Shown one piece after another: positions 1 to 12,799 of a stretch of DNA of 64,000 bases (the stretch's first letter is position 1; every line of letters starts with the position of its first letter). Position numbers and translations under genes: made by a program. The notes below the pieces were generated by a model. The model made no database searches. It was not told where the DNA came from and saw only the letters and a program-made list of their open reading frames with translations. The stretch spans positions 2,255,762-2,319,761 of the forward strand of contig NW_020194667.1 in the NCBI RefSeq assembly GCF_002865645.1, in the 5' to 3' direction. This DNA is from Hyaloscypha bicolor E. Its lineage: Eukaryota; Ascomycota; Leotiomycetes; Helotiales; Hyaloscyphaceae.

Positions 1-567
1 ACGTTAATGCTGGCAGTTCAATGGCAGCGTATGAGAGCGTGGATTTAGTCGGTGTTAAGTTTTCAAAATTGGATTGGCAGCGGGAAGTCACCTGGATTTC
101 AATTAGACTGATTTTGACGATATTCAGTTTGAGGCTTTGAAAATGGAGGTAATAGTAATTGATTGTTCTCCTTGGAGGACTTAAGGTCCTTAAATATACC
201 TACTTAACGAAGGTACGAAGCCTAATAGGCTCAAAAATAGAATCAGAGAGCCTAACAAAGGGCCTAGGTAGTTACTGAGGGCATTCCTGAAACCGGAAGT
301 ATTTATATTTAGGCTAACAATGCCCCTAAATTATATATTTTCTTTAGATGCATATCCGATGGATTCTTCAAACAAGGTAATATCTATATGAGGCTATGGC
401 GCTTGTTAAAACGTACCGTCAAGTTTCAAAGTTGACCAGGCGCTAAATAGGGATCATCCACTGGATTCTACTCCAAACACTTCAAACGGCGCCGCGGGGG
501 CGTTTAAAGTGACCATGAGGGTTGCAGTTTGGGGCCCTGTGGGCTTGGTACGGAAGGCCGTAACGAG
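1..567. other. Left edge, no assignable gene
   Basis: This stretch is not AT-collapsed like the later blocks. A short open frame runs in from the left edge (bases 3-140, + strand, 46 codons to TGA) with a hydrophobic tail, and it could be the last exon of a gene outside the window. I recognise no family in it. The rest shows no convincing coding frame. Bases 527-567 (GGGGCCC, then TACGGA) resemble the inverted sequence after base 1214, so the inverted symmetry of the next element may reach beyond its clear ends. Confidence 0.25.
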
Positions 568-569
568 TA

Positions 570-1212
570 AGGACGTGATGTACCTGCGCAAAACACAAAA
601 CCCACTTACATGCATGCTTCACCCCACCAAAAATCGCCCACGTCCACACACGGCGCCCCCCCTTCCCTAAGCCTCTACGACTACTTAAAATATTTACTCT
701 CTCTCTTTAATTCTTATCTATATATAAGTATAGGGGTAGTGTAATAGGGATATAAAACAAGTACTAATATAGACAGTAGAATGGGCTTCCACAGTGTGGG
801 ATCACAGCGTACGAGTGAGACGTGAAATTAGTGAGTGAAGGTTGGTTTGTTTCTAAGAACTAAGAAGGAAGAGGGGTAATATATAAGCGGACTGCGGACT
901 GCACGGACGGCCGGAGGTCACATGACTAAACCACGTGACCAGGGGTAAAATCCCTACCACAGTAGGAGAGGGGGAATTGGAGGGTGGGCAGACGAGTGAA
1001 AGTGAAAATTGAGAAGTGAGGATTGGAGTGGAAGGTGAGAAGTGAACTTCGGGACTTGTGAGTCGCGAGGAAAAGGAAGCCCTATAATTCTAGGCTACAG
1101 GTACTAAAAATTAGTACTTAACTTTTTCGTGGGGTGCGGCACAGATTTTTGGTGGGGTGAAGCATGCAAGTGGGTTTTGCGTTGTGTGTTTTGCGCTGGC
1201 ACATCACGTCCT
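570..1212. mobile_element. TE-alpha copy 1: short TIR element with TA target duplication
   Basis: A 643-base non-coding element with long terminal inverted repeats. The left arm (570-635) starts AGGACGTGATGT and ends in CACCCCACCAAAAATC. The right arm (1144-1212) is its reverse complement with a few substitutions and one small indel. The dinucleotide TA flanks both ends (568-569 and 1213-1214), which fits a Tc1/mariner-type miniature element. No transposase frame lies inside. A related copy in opposite orientation, lacking the outermost arms, lies at 41656-42320 inside a hAT element. Family assignment rests only on the TA and the inverted repeats. Confidence 0.7.
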
Positions 1213-1259
1213 TATGGTCCGTAGCTTGGGGCCCCAGGCTACAAGCATGCGCGCTTAGT

Positions 1260-1917
1260 CAGCCTTAACCCTCCGTAGCCTTGGTCGATATATAGGGACC
1301 TAACAAAGATTTAAAACCCAGGTAATAATCATACCCTCTCCTTTACCAAGTTATAATAAAGAAGACATTAATTAGCTAAAAACTCCTTATTAAATTATAG
1401 TAAAAAAGAGCTAAGGGCAGTTAATTAGCTAAAAAAATTTAAGAATAATTAATTAGCTAATAATTAATTATCTAAAAGCTCTTTATTAAATTATAATAAA
1501 AAGAACTATTAACTAATAAAAATAAAAAGGCTATTTATTAATTAAAAATAATATATAAGTTTAAAAAAATAAAATAAAATTAATTATAAAAAAAACTAAA
1601 AATATATATTATTTATATTAATAAATATAAGCTAATTTATAAAGATTTTAATAAGAATTAATTATAAGATATTAAAAGAAATAAAAATATATTTAGTATT
1701 TTATTTTTATTTTTAATTAATTAATTTTTAGTTATTATTAAATAGTTTATAGAATAAGCTTAAAATAAAATAAAACGAATTATAATAAATACTAAAAAGG
1801 TTAAAGTTAAAAGCTAAAATTAAGAAAAGAAAGAAATTTATATAAAAAAGCAATTATTATATTAAATTATAAATATTTTATTTAATAAATTAAAAATTAA
1901 AAGTATATATTTAAAAC
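1260..1917. other. AT-rich block without a gene
   Basis: Sequence falls abruptly to very low GC at about 1330 and is rich in TA, TTAATTA and AATAAA words. All six frames are closed. This is probably decayed repeat DNA, and no element boundary could be placed. Confidence 0.5.
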
Positions 1918-2215
1918 TAATTAATATATAATAAAGTATTAATATATAATAAAGTATTAATATATAATAAAGTATTAATATATAATAAAGTATTAATATA
2001 TAATAAAGTATTAATATATAATAAAGTATTTAATATATAATAAAGTATTAATATATAATAAAGTATTAATATATAATAAAGTATTAATATATAATAAAGT
2101 TTTAATATATAATAAAGTATTAATATATAATAAAGTATTAATTATATAATAAAGTATTAATAATATAATAAAGTTTAATTATATAAATAAAGTATTAATA
2201 TATAATGAAAGTATT
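1918..2215. repeat. 18-base minisatellite
   Basis: A tandem array of the unit TAATATATAATAAAGTAT, about 16 copies. The left half is nearly perfect. Units from about 2130 rightward carry single-base insertions and substitutions, so the array is more homogeneous on the left. It has no coding frame and lies in an AT-rich block. Confidence 0.9.
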
Positions 2216-2635
2216 AATCATATAATAAAGATGTATGAGAGTGGGTATATTAGAGAGAGTAAGTGTAGAATATATAAAAAAGTATAGTAGAGATAGTAGT
2301 AGAAGAAAGTAATGGAATATGATATAATAAAGTCATTTAATTAATGAATAAGGTATTAAGGTATAAAGTAATTAAATATTAATAAATCTGATTTCTTATT
2401 TTAAATAATACTTATATTAGAATATTATATAAATCCGGCGGAATTATATTTTGCTAAATTGAAAATTAAAAACTTTGTATATAATTTAGCTAAATATTAA
2501 AAAAAAATATTAAAAAAATATATAGATTTAAAAAGTTATTAATTAATTATTAATTATAAAATAATTACTTCTTAGAATTAGTTACTATTTGATTAGTAAA
2601 ACCGGGGTTTATGGTTTAAAAAATAAAAAGTAACT
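2216..2635. other. AT-rich block without a gene
   Basis: Low-GC sequence with decayed minisatellite words at its left end and a short G-containing interval (2227-2310). No coding frame or element end was recognised. Confidence 0.4.
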
Positions 2636-2689
2636 TAATTCCGAGAATTCTAAATTAAGAAAAAAGCTCTTAAATATAAGAACTTTAGT

Positions 2690-2694
<5 letters not shown>
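2636..2694 (+). repeat. Repeat segment shared with 53916-53980
   Basis: The word AATTCCGAGAATTCTAAATT and about 40 following bases recur at 53916-53980 in the same orientation, differing mainly by A/G exchanges. It looks like the conserved end of a dispersed element. An A28 tract follows directly here but not at the second site. Confidence 0.6.
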
Positions 2695-2722
<28 letters not shown>

Positions 2723-2794
2723 CTAAAGACTTTAAAAGACTAAAAGCGTGACCGCGGGGCGTGTGGGGGGGGTGGGGGGGAGGGGGAGGAGGGG
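2695..2794. repeat. A28 tract followed by a G-run (G-quadruplex-like)
   Basis: Bases 2695-2722 are 28 consecutive A. After about 40 bases come G-runs at 2765-2794 in the order G8, T, G7, A, G5, A, G2, A, G4. This is one of the few G-dense spots in an otherwise AT-rich neighbourhood. Four G-runs separated by single bases meet the usual G-quadruplex pattern. The A tract may be a retroposon tail, but no matching gene or LINE frame is visible. Confidence 0.6.
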
Positions 2795-3360
2795 TTCCGT
2801 TCTTAGGATTAATCCCCATATCGTGGTTGCACTTGAAAGCCGAACTATTGCGTTTTAATTATTCATTTATATATCATTCATGACGAACGAACAGATTAAT
2901 TTCTTCACTCTCGGGTATGATGACGCATTTAGCATGGTTTTAACCCGGGCCCATCATATTATATTTAATTTCATAAATAATGTTTAATGATATCAAATCC
3001 ACTGGTGTCACGTATTTCGGGAAGATCCATTGCGATAATTGTCCCAGATTTATTGAAGGAATTATACAGGGCTCCAATCTTTTACTCTTTTAATTTTGAT
3101 AATTTATTGATTCTTCGGCCGATTTAATGAAAAAAAAAATCATTTAATTAATTTATTTTAATTATATCCCCATTATAATGAGCTCAAAAAAAAATCATGA
3201 ATATAATGATTTTTCATATAATATTATCATTTCATACGGGGATTTGAATCGAGCGATAATTTTATTGAATCACTTAAAATAATTTTTATTATGATATGAA
3301 ATTATTTAGATAAATGATCTTTTCGCTTCTCGGATTTGTCCGCTAGCTAGCTGTGGGCCT
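2795..3360. other. Intermediate-GC spacer
   Basis: Bases 2800-3320 are moderately AT-rich with many ATCATT and TAATGA words and no open frame. The transition at about 3320 to ordinary GC marks the edge of the CorA-like gene fragment, so the missing 5' part of that gene was probably lost or replaced here. Confidence 0.35.
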
Positions 3361-3919
3361 CAGTAGAGCCTAGACTTCAGGCTATCCAGAAGTTGGTGGA
3401 TATGATGCTTTCTGCGGTAGGTAAACTCCCAAATTTTCCGAACTTCTGGCTAATGTGACGGTTCAAGACGGATACCAATTTAGCATCACGAGCCAATACA
3501 CTCAGCAAACGAGACGGCTCTGCTATGAAAGTCCTTGCTGTTGTGACAATAGTCTTTCTACCTGGAACATTTATTGCTGTGAGCGTTTCCTTTCCGCCTC
3601 ATATTAGCTTACCTCGATGTTAAAATATCTTTAGTCCGTTTTCACAATTCCCGTCTTTGATTGGGGTGCAGCCGAGGGCGACGGAGTTGTCGGCCAACGT
3701 GCTTGGATTCACTGGGTAGTCGCCCTACCATTGACCCTTGCTGTCCTCGCGATTTCGGGCATCGGGGTCAGAATCATGACCTATCTTCAAAAAAAACATG
3801 ATGAGAAAATGGGACATTCGTCTCCTTCCCAGCCTTCCATCAAATATTGGGTCATGCACTCAGTCGGCATAGGATTCTGCAGGAGGAATAAGAATGGGAC
3901 TGGGACTGAGACTTGCTGA
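3361..3919 (+). pseudogene. 3' end of a CorA-like Mg2+ transporter gene, 5' part missing
   Basis: Three consecutive exons can be read: up to 3416, 3468-3578 and 3635-3919, with introns 3417-3467 (GTAGGT...AAG) and 3579-3634 (GTGAGC...TAG). The joined frame includes SKRDGSAMKVLAVVTIVFLP, then GTFIA across the splice to SVFTIPVFDW, then a second hydrophobic segment around WIHWVVALPLTLAVLAISG and a basic tail ending at TGA. This is the last-two-helix region of fungal CorA-like divalent-cation channels: FLPGTFIAS closes the first helix, the loop holds FDW, and the second helix follows. The cytoplasmic N-terminal domain, usually several hundred residues, is absent upstream, where the sequence becomes AT-rich. 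A stop-containing frame lies just before 3361. I read it as a truncated relic. If the 5' exons are far upstream it could still be a gene, but none were found. Confidence 0.7.
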
Positions 3920-5269
3920 ATTATGAAGTCTTCGCTATCCGTACCTTCTTGAGCTCGTAGCTCCCAGGCGCCAAACTTTGTCCTCTGCATTCTGCATTCC
4001 TTTTTGAGGCCAGCCGTCTCTTCCTGCTGGCAATAGATTTTCTCAATTTGGCGATGTCTTCTCGCAATTCCTGCTTGTCTGAGCGGAGTTTGCTGATTTG
4101 CATCCTTCAGGTTCTGAATATCTGTCTCTCTCACCTGCTTCCGTCGGTCCTGGCTACTTACGCAAGTGGCTTAACGTGGTCCATCATCTTTGCGGGCCGG
4201 GAGAAGGTCTTCTCCTGGTCGGTACAAAAAAAATGCATTGCGTCTTTTCCCAGATAAGGGGAAAGAGCTCTGGATCTGGAGATAATTCGCTCCAAGAATA
4301 CTTTAGGGAGGGGGTGTCATTAGCAGACTTGACGATGACAGCACTCAAAGAATAACGAAGTTGAAAAAAGTTTAAATAGATTTGCTTATTATCTCTCTTC
4401 TATTTTCTTCTTATAGAATTATATAATGAATAGAGTTTCATATTATATTAATTATTCCAATAATAAATTGTGAGATCTACTTAGCCTATTACTAAAAGGC
4501 AAGTCAAGTAAAAAAGAAAATATTAAGAAATATATTTCTCTTATAATCTTAATATTAATATAGTCTATAAGCTAAGAAGTATATTATATTCTTCTAGAAA
4601 AGTAAATATCTTTTAAAGAAATAATTAAATCCTTTATTAAAAGCCCGAATATTAAAATACTAAACTCGAAAGTACTTCTCGAGATTATTAAAATAAGAGA
4701 ATATATAAGTATACTTTTATAAACTTGCTTCTTTATTATATTACTTATGAAAAGGATAATAAAATACGGGATTTATTAGTTATTCTTTTAATTTTATTAT
4801 AGTAGTAGAATTTAAATCTAGTTTATGGGGGCTATTAGCTACTTTTTTAATTATATTAGAGTTATAAAATCTATCTTTTAATTAATAATTATTTGCCGGC
4901 TTTTTATTACTTTTATATTTAAAATAATAATATTTTTATAAAGAAATTTATATTATTTATAAAACTCGATATTTAATTATATATTTTGCTTTTTTATTTA
5001 TTTAATATTATAATTATATGTTTTATAGCTATTATATACTTTCTATATATAATATACTAGGCTATATTAGATTAGACTAATTCGTATACTTATCTAGTAT
5101 TTATATACTTATATATACTTCTCTTTTTAGTTTAGTATTATTAAAATAAAGCTATTATAACTTGCTTTTTAAGACTAAAGCTTAGGCCTTATAATATTTA
5201 ATATTTTATATAAATAAAACATTTCTTGCCGCTTATTAAACTATATAAGGTTTTAAATAAGCCTAATTT
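3920..5269. other. Coiled-coil remnant, then AT-rich DNA
   Basis: Bases 3921-4134 on the minus strand contain short overlapping frames rich in Lys, Arg, Glu and Gln (for example KLRSDKQELREDIAKLRKS), the look of a coiled-coil exon. Neither a start nor a complete gene can be built, so this is at best a remnant. From about 4375 to 5269 GC collapses, TpA dominates and no frame is open. Confidence 0.35.
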
Positions 5270-5530
5270 ATTATAGCCCTATAAAAGAAGCCTATAAATA
5301 AGATATTTATAAAAGAACTATTTATTAAGAAAACTAAACTAAGAAGAAAAGAAAGTCTCGAGTTAAGTTCTTTTAAATATTTATAGTTTCTTGCTTATAA
5401 TTCGGCCTAATAAGGCTTAGTATTCTAAATTTCTTAGAATATAGCTTTCTTTAGCTTTATTATATATAATTATTATATAATTCCAGATACTAGATATTAA
5501 GCTCAAATACTAAATATTAGATATTAAATA
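5270..5530. repeat. Left LTR of LTR element 1
   Basis: Direct repeat partner of 10752-11022. It is slightly less decayed than the right copy: it keeps TCTCGAGTTAAG where the right copy has TCTTAAATTAAG. Ends are approximate. Confidence 0.65.
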
Positions 5531-8500
5531 TTATAGAATTATTATTTAAATTATTATAATTCTCTATTTTATTCTTCTAGGCTTATATCTAGTTAATTGG
5601 CTTTCCTAATAGACCTGGTTATTATTAATTAGTCAAGTAATAGTCTTATAACTTATAAGAAAAGTATTTCAAATTAGAGGCCAGATACTAGTTAAGGTTT
5701 TTATTATATCTAATCTAACTAATCCTATATAAGAGTTTATTTTACTTTGCTTTTAATACTAGAATATCTTATATTTTATATTCTCGGTCTATTATTATTT
5801 AATTAGTAATAGTAATTCGTTTTTCTGGCCAGATAATAAATTATTAATTGCCTTATATAAATAATTAAAAAGAAATATATTATAATTTTTAATATTTTCA
5901 AATAATTCGATTTTATAAAAGTTCTAATTTAATATAAAATTAGATAAAGCCCGGCTATTTAATAGTCTAATTTATAGCTAAAGAATTATATCTTTTATTT
6001 TTTTATTAATATATATATTTTATTTTCTATTTTAAAATCTATAAAATAATACTTAATATTAGTATATTTTTCTATTTTCTTTTATATTTGTTTTCTATTT
6101 TCTTTATTTCTTTTTATAATATTTTTTACCTGGCTAGTAATTTATTAAATCTTTATTTTATTTAGCTTATTTTAAGATATAGTTATTAGAATTAATTAGT
6201 TAAAAGAAGTTTATAGAAGTCTATTATTAAGGGATTTATATAAGAATATATTAATAAAGCTATATAAAAAATAAAATAAATATAATTAATTATTTCAATT
6301 ATTTTAATAATATATAATATATAAATATAATTATGAATTAATATATTAGTTTATAATTTTCGTTTATTTATTAATTTATAAGTAATATATTATTAATAAC
6401 TTTAGTTTTATATTTAGAATTCTATTAAATTTCTTTTAAAATACTAATATAAATTACGGATTATAATTAGAAATAATAGAAGCTAAAAGGCTATAATAAT
6501 AATAAATAATTTAGAAATATATCTTTATTATATCCTTTATTATAATTGTTTTATAATAAGAAATAGAAATAGCTTATTTACTTAATTAGTTAATTATAAT
6601 ATATATAATATTATAGCTGGGTTTCGAGTTAGATATTAACTTGAAATCTATTATAATATATTATTATAAATAATTCGGAACTAGTAAAGAATAAAATAAA
6701 CCAGAAATCTTATTTCTTAGAATATTTATTTATTTATATAAGTAATAGTTATAGATATATTAAATAATATTATATTACATATTCTTCTAATAATACTATA
6801 ATTATAATAGCTTATATATCTTATTTTTATTAGAATATATTATAAAAACTTATTTATAATATAGTAATAACTTATTTTTTATAATAAAGTTAATATTATT
6901 TCATCTAGTTTATTTATAGAGAACTTATAAAAAAAGGTTTTATAATTATTTTATAGAATTTATTTAATTAAAGTTACTATTATTATTTTAGAGAAAGAAA
7001 AGAAAATTAACTTTAATATTAAGGTTCTAAAATATTTTTAGATTAATTTAATTTTAAAAGAAAAAGGCTTTAATATAATATTCCTCTTTTATTCTATTTT
7101 ATTATATAACTTTATTATTTTAATATATTAGAATATTAACTTTTATATTCTATTTATCGGATTTATATTAGATAATAAAATAGTATTTAGCTAAAGCTTT
7201 AGCTTATCTAGCTTATTTATTAATAAGCTTCTTTATTATTATAAAGTATTCTAATATATAATAGTTTATATAAATCTAAATTTAGTAAATAATTCTTTAA
7301 AGTTCCGGGTATTATTAATCTAAAAACTATATAATAATAAGTATTTCTTTATTATATATCTTATGATTATATTTTATAAATACTATTATCTTTAAAAAAA
7401 TTTTTTATAGAATATTATTTATTATTACATTATTAAAAGAAAATACTAGTAATAATACTATTCGAGATATTAGTTTTAATTATTAATTATTATTCTAGAT
7501 TATAATAATAGAATAAATCTAATAATATAAAATAGGCTTTAAATTTCTTAAAAGTATTCTAATAAATCTTATTAAATAAAAAGAAAATAATTTTATTATA
7601 ATTATAAATAAACCTCTTATAGAAATTATAGAACCTTAAAAAGACTTATATTTCTTTTATAATTCAAAAAGCTTTCTAATTCTTTATAATAATAATCTTT
7701 TTAAAATTAACTTTAATACTATTTATAGAAATAATAAAGCCAAGATATTTTATATATATAATATAGAATTCGTATTTTTTAAGATCTATTTATAAGCCTA
7801 TATTTTAAAGATATTAAAGAATTTTCTTTATATAGAATTTATATTCTAATTTATTATTAGAATAAATAAAAATATTATTAAAATAAGCTATATAAAAGTT
7901 ATTGAAATAATTAAATAAAATATTATTTATATAATACTAATAAATAACTAGTTTATTAGTTAATTCGAAAAATAAAACCTTATATTTATATATTTTATAA
8001 TATATATAAAATATTATTAATTCTTTTAATTTAGAATTTATATAGATTTAGTAAAAAGCCTATTAGATATTAAGCTTTATAAAGATTTTGGCTCGGCTAA
8101 TTTTAGCTAAGATTTTATTAATAAAAGAAAGAAAATAATAGTTTTTATAAGTAATCTAGTTAAGCTTTTAGTAATTAATATTAAACTATAAACTTTTATT
8201 AGACTTTCTTATAAAAAGAATAGAGGTTATAAATAGTAATTAGTTAAAAATAATAAAGCCTTTATTAAGATTCTTTAAAAGATATTTCTTTATTTTCTTT
8301 TTTAATTATATTTTATAATTATATAATTAAAAAAAAAAGATTAAAGAATTTTTTAGAAAAGATATTATTAAACTTAATATAATATATTCTGAAATAGTAA
8401 AGTCTTTAATATTAGCTTTTAAAGAAAACTTTCTTTATTATTTAAAAAAGCTATTAATCTTATAAAAGCTTATAATAAAGGCTTTATTTTTGAATTATTA

Positions 8501-10751
8501 GAAGTTATAATATATATCTATAAAACTAATACTAGTAATCTTAATAATAAAAGCTTCTATTAGTTTTTTTTTTATATATAGTTTCTTTTAATATAAGATA
8601 TTTATAAAATAAATAATATTAGCTAAAGAGTTTTTAATTTAGTAATAGCTATTTTAAGTATTTTATTTATAGAAGTATTTAATCTTTAGTTTTTAAGAAA
8701 TAGAAATAACTAATACTAGTTAGGCTCTTTCTTTAAATCTAATTCGGAATTAATAGAATTATATTTAGAAGTAGTATTATTAATAGAACTAGTATATAAA
8801 GAGAAATTAATAATAAAGTTATTTTCTATATTATAATTCTTAATAAAAGCTTATTTTCTAATAGTTTATTATTAGTTCTCTTTATTAAATCTATAATTTC
8901 TGGCTTTAATATTTATTTAATAATTAGAATAAAAGATATATCTCGAAATAGAAAACAAAGTTTTTTAAAATCTAGGAATCTCTTATATAACTAAAAGTAA
9001 TAAAAAGAAAATCTCGGGTTATATTAAATATTAGTTTCAGATATTAAAAAGTAAATTAAAATATTCTAGGTATTTGTAGCCGAGAATAAGATTATAAAAT
9101 CTAAGCTTAAGAATTAATAAGGAAATATTATATTATTATTTCTAGTTAATAATAAGATATATTCTTAAGAAATAAATAATACGGGTTTCTAGCTTGTTAT
9201 TATATTTCTTAATACTAATAAATTTAAGTAAATACTAGAACTTAAAATATTAATAAATATAAAACTATTTATTTCGGAATTAGTAAAAAAAAAGACATTA
9301 ATTAAATATCTATTATAAAATAAGCTATAGAATAGAATTAAGTATAGTTCTTTTATTAACTAATTTAGATTAATTTCTATAAAATTAATTTCAAGTTTAT
9401 TTAAAAAAAAAGCCTTTTTCTAGATATTCTTATTTCCTAATATATTATTTATATTAGCTTTTATAAGCTTATTATCTTTTTCTAGTTTCTTAATATTAGT
9501 AATATACTTTAGTATTAAATAATTATAGATTATATAAATAGTCTAGAAATAGTTAAAATAAGTTAAAATAAAAATAAAAATACTTTTTCTTTTAATAACT
9601 AGTTTATTAATAATTAGAAACATTCGGGCTAATATAAAGATATATAAAGTTATTATATAGAGCTTAAGAGTAACAAATATAAAGACATTAAAAATAATAG
9701 AAATTAGAAAAGAAATAATAGCTCGAGCCTTAATATATTTTCTAAGGCTTTTATAAAACTATAATACTTTTATTTCGGAATTAATTAATAAAGCTATATA
9801 ATATAAATAATAAAATATATAAATATAATAATACTAGCTTATAAGTTATTTTTAAAGAAGAAATATTAGCTTATTATATAGCTTATTAAAATAGTTCTAT
9901 AAATAGATCTAAGCTTTATTTATTAAATAAATAAACTTGATTTTAAATTTATAAAAGATCTAAATCTTATTTATTTATAGTTTCTTATATTTATATCTAG
10001 CTTTATATATATAATAAAAGTTAATAAAGTATTTACTAAGATAATTAATTATTTCTATAAATATTTCGAAAAAATTAATAATATTAGACTTATATTAAAT
10101 ATTATCTTTTATATAATTAAAAATATAATATATATAAGTATTCTTATTTATATAATAGTTTATATTAACTTTGAATTTATTAATAATTTGAATTTACTAA
10201 TAATTATAGATTAGGTTTTTATTATTATTAAATTTCGAGAAATCCGGAACTTTTATAAAATAGAATTTATTATATTTAGGAACTTTTCTGGCCGGATATA
10301 TTTATTTAATATAAGGTATTAGAAAGTTAAATACTATATTATAGTATTTAAATTAGAAGTATATATTATCTAGAATATAATTTCTATTAATAAAATATTC
10401 TCGGGAAATTTTCTTTATATTAAATAAATAAACTAAACTAGTAGTAAAGCCATTTAGGGTTATATAATTAGTTTAGGTATTTATCTAAATCTTAATTTAA
10501 ACTTATTATAATATAAGTATATTAAAATAAATATTAAATAAAATAAAAGATTCTATTTTAAAAGTATTTTTAATACTAGATATAAAAAGAAAAATTACGA
10601 GATATAGGTAAAGATTTTTAGAAAAGCTATATTAAAGAATTAGATATATATAATTTATATATAAAGAATTATTCTTTAGAAATAAATAATTATTTCAGAA
10701 AAGATATTCTAGAGTCTTTTTAAATAAAAAAAAAGAACTTAATTTAATATT

Positions 10752-11022
10752 ATAGTTCTATAAAACAAGCCTATAAATAAGATATTTATAAGAGAATTAT
10801 TTATTAAAAAAACTAAACTAAAAAGAAAAGAAAATCTTAAATTAAGATTTTTTAAAGATTTATTATTTCTTACTTATAGCTTAGCCTAATAAAGCTTAGT
10901 ATTCTAAATTTCCCAGAATATAGCTTTCTTTAACTTTATTATATATAATTATTATATAATTCCAGATACTAGATATTAAACTCAAATATTAAACTCAGAT
11001 ATTAAGTATTAGATATTAAATA
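10752..11022. repeat. Right LTR of LTR element 1
   Basis: Direct repeat partner of 5270-5530. It is preceded by a purine-rich run (about 10728-10738, mostly A), which could be a polypurine tract if the element points rightward. It contains an extra ACTCAGATATTA-like unit near its end. Confidence 0.65.
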
Positions 11023-12799
11023 AAATATAGAACTATAATATAATTTATATTTGAATTTCTTGAGCTTTATTAAAATAATAGCTTATTTTTCGAATTCATA
11101 TTTAATTATAAATAATAAAAATAAATTAAAAGCTAAAAAAAATCTTATATTTATTAATTTATTTTAAATATATATATTATTTTATAGACCTTATTAATAG
11201 TTTTATTAAGTAATTTAATATATAATATTTATTATAAATTATTAAATTCGAATTATATTTTGTATTTTTAATTACTTTAAATATAAAATAGCCTCAATTT
11301 TTAATTTTTATATTATATTTTATAAGGCGTTTTTAAAGCTTAATATTATATAAATTAAATATAAATTTAAACTTTTATAAATTAATTAAATATATTAGAG
11401 TTTATTTATAATATTTTAGGTAATTAATAGTTTATACTAAATTATTTCTCTATATAATATTAATATAAATAGCTTAATAATTTATATTAATAAATACTAC
11501 CTATAGTAAATTAAAACCCGGTTTTTATATTTATTATATAATATTTATACTAGATTTTATAAGATTATTTTTATATAATTATATTTCTTTATTTCCCAAA
11601 AATTAGAGCTTGCTTTTAGCTTTTCTTTTTAATAAATTCTTCTTATATTAAGAACTACTAGTTTGTTTTATATTAAAGGCCTGGCCCGTAATATTAATAT
11701 ATAATATTATTTATAATTTATTTAAAAAAAATTAAAATTAAAGTCTTTATTATATTTATTAATAAATCTCTTACTAGTAAATATATAAATATAAAAAAAG
11801 ATAAGAGCTTTTATTATTCAGCTTCTATTTTAAAGCTTATTATAAATAATAAAATTCTAGTTTTAATAAAAGTCTAGTTTTGACTAATATTAAAAATACT
11901 TATTTAAATAATATTTTAAATATAATTTTAATACTTATTAAAGCTATAACTAAATTATAAGCTAAAAACTACTTTATTATATATTATATTATATTTGAAA
12001 TATATAAAATATATAATAAACTTGAAATTTTTAAAAAAGAGTTTAAAATAAATCTTTTTTTAAATTCTTTTTATATTATTATAACTAGGCTTCGAAAATA
12101 TTATTCTAAAATAAATACTTTAAATAATAAAAATATAGCTTTATATTTAGTTCTTATTTTTAATTCTTATATTAAATAAAAAGAATTAATTAGTATTAGT
12201 TTATTTAGTAATATATTTTTAAATATATATAATAAATTAATAATTAGTTCTTTAATTTAAATTTAAATATATCTTAAGCTAAATCTAATTTCTTGAATCG
12301 AAATATAGCTAATTTCGATTCTAATAACTTAGATATATATATTATTAATTTGTTTTTAAAAATAGAAAATAAATTAGTAATTTATTTTAAAGAAAAACAA
12401 ATAAATAAAAGAATAAATAAAATTTATTTAAATTCTATTAAATAATTATCCGAAATTTCCTTAATATTCTTTAATATATTAGTACTAATATATATATATA
12501 TATATATAAATTAAGCTATTAAATTATTAGAAGTTTAATATAGCTAGATTTTTTATTTTAGCTTTAATAATTAGAAAATAATTAGAAATTCAGGCTTTCT
12601 CGGCTTTTAATAAAAGATTCTTTTTCTAAAATACTTTTATTATTATTAAATTATATAATAAATCTAATAAAAGTACTTTTGAAATAATATTTTGCTTAAC
12701 AAGATAGAAGTTATTTAAAAACAAATTAAAGAAGGCTAAAAATAAAATAAAAAAATAAAAAAAGAAGAAAAAGAAGAAAAAGCAAGATTTTAAGAAGAA
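11023..12799. other. AT-rich block, probably body of a decayed hAT element
   Basis: No frame is open. Because the sequence that follows (12800-13048) is the right end of a hAT-2 family element whose left end is not seen nearby, part of this block may be its RIP-destroyed internal sequence. A (TA)n tract lies at 12490-12508 and a purine-rich run at about 12725-12785. Confidence 0.3.

Larger units (their letters stand above)
5270..11022. mobile_element. RIP-decayed LTR retrotransposon 1
   Basis: Two direct repeats of about 260-270 bases, at 5270-5530 and 10752-11022, bracket 5.2 kb of extremely AT-rich sequence. Shared words include AAGCCTATAAATAAGATATT, AAGCTTAGTATTCTAAATTT and ATTCCAGATACTAGATATTA in the same order. 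The two copies differ mostly by C/T and G/A exchanges. The layout (same orientation, about 5.75 kb total) is that of an LTR retrotransposon. Gag and pol cannot be recognised because all frames are closed by TAA and TAG, so Gypsy or Copia type and orientation remain open. Exact ends and a target duplication could not be fixed. Confidence 0.7.

Noticed and set aside
1918..2215. Possible CRISPR-like array
   Set aside because: Direct tandem units without spacers in a eukaryotic genome; a minisatellite.
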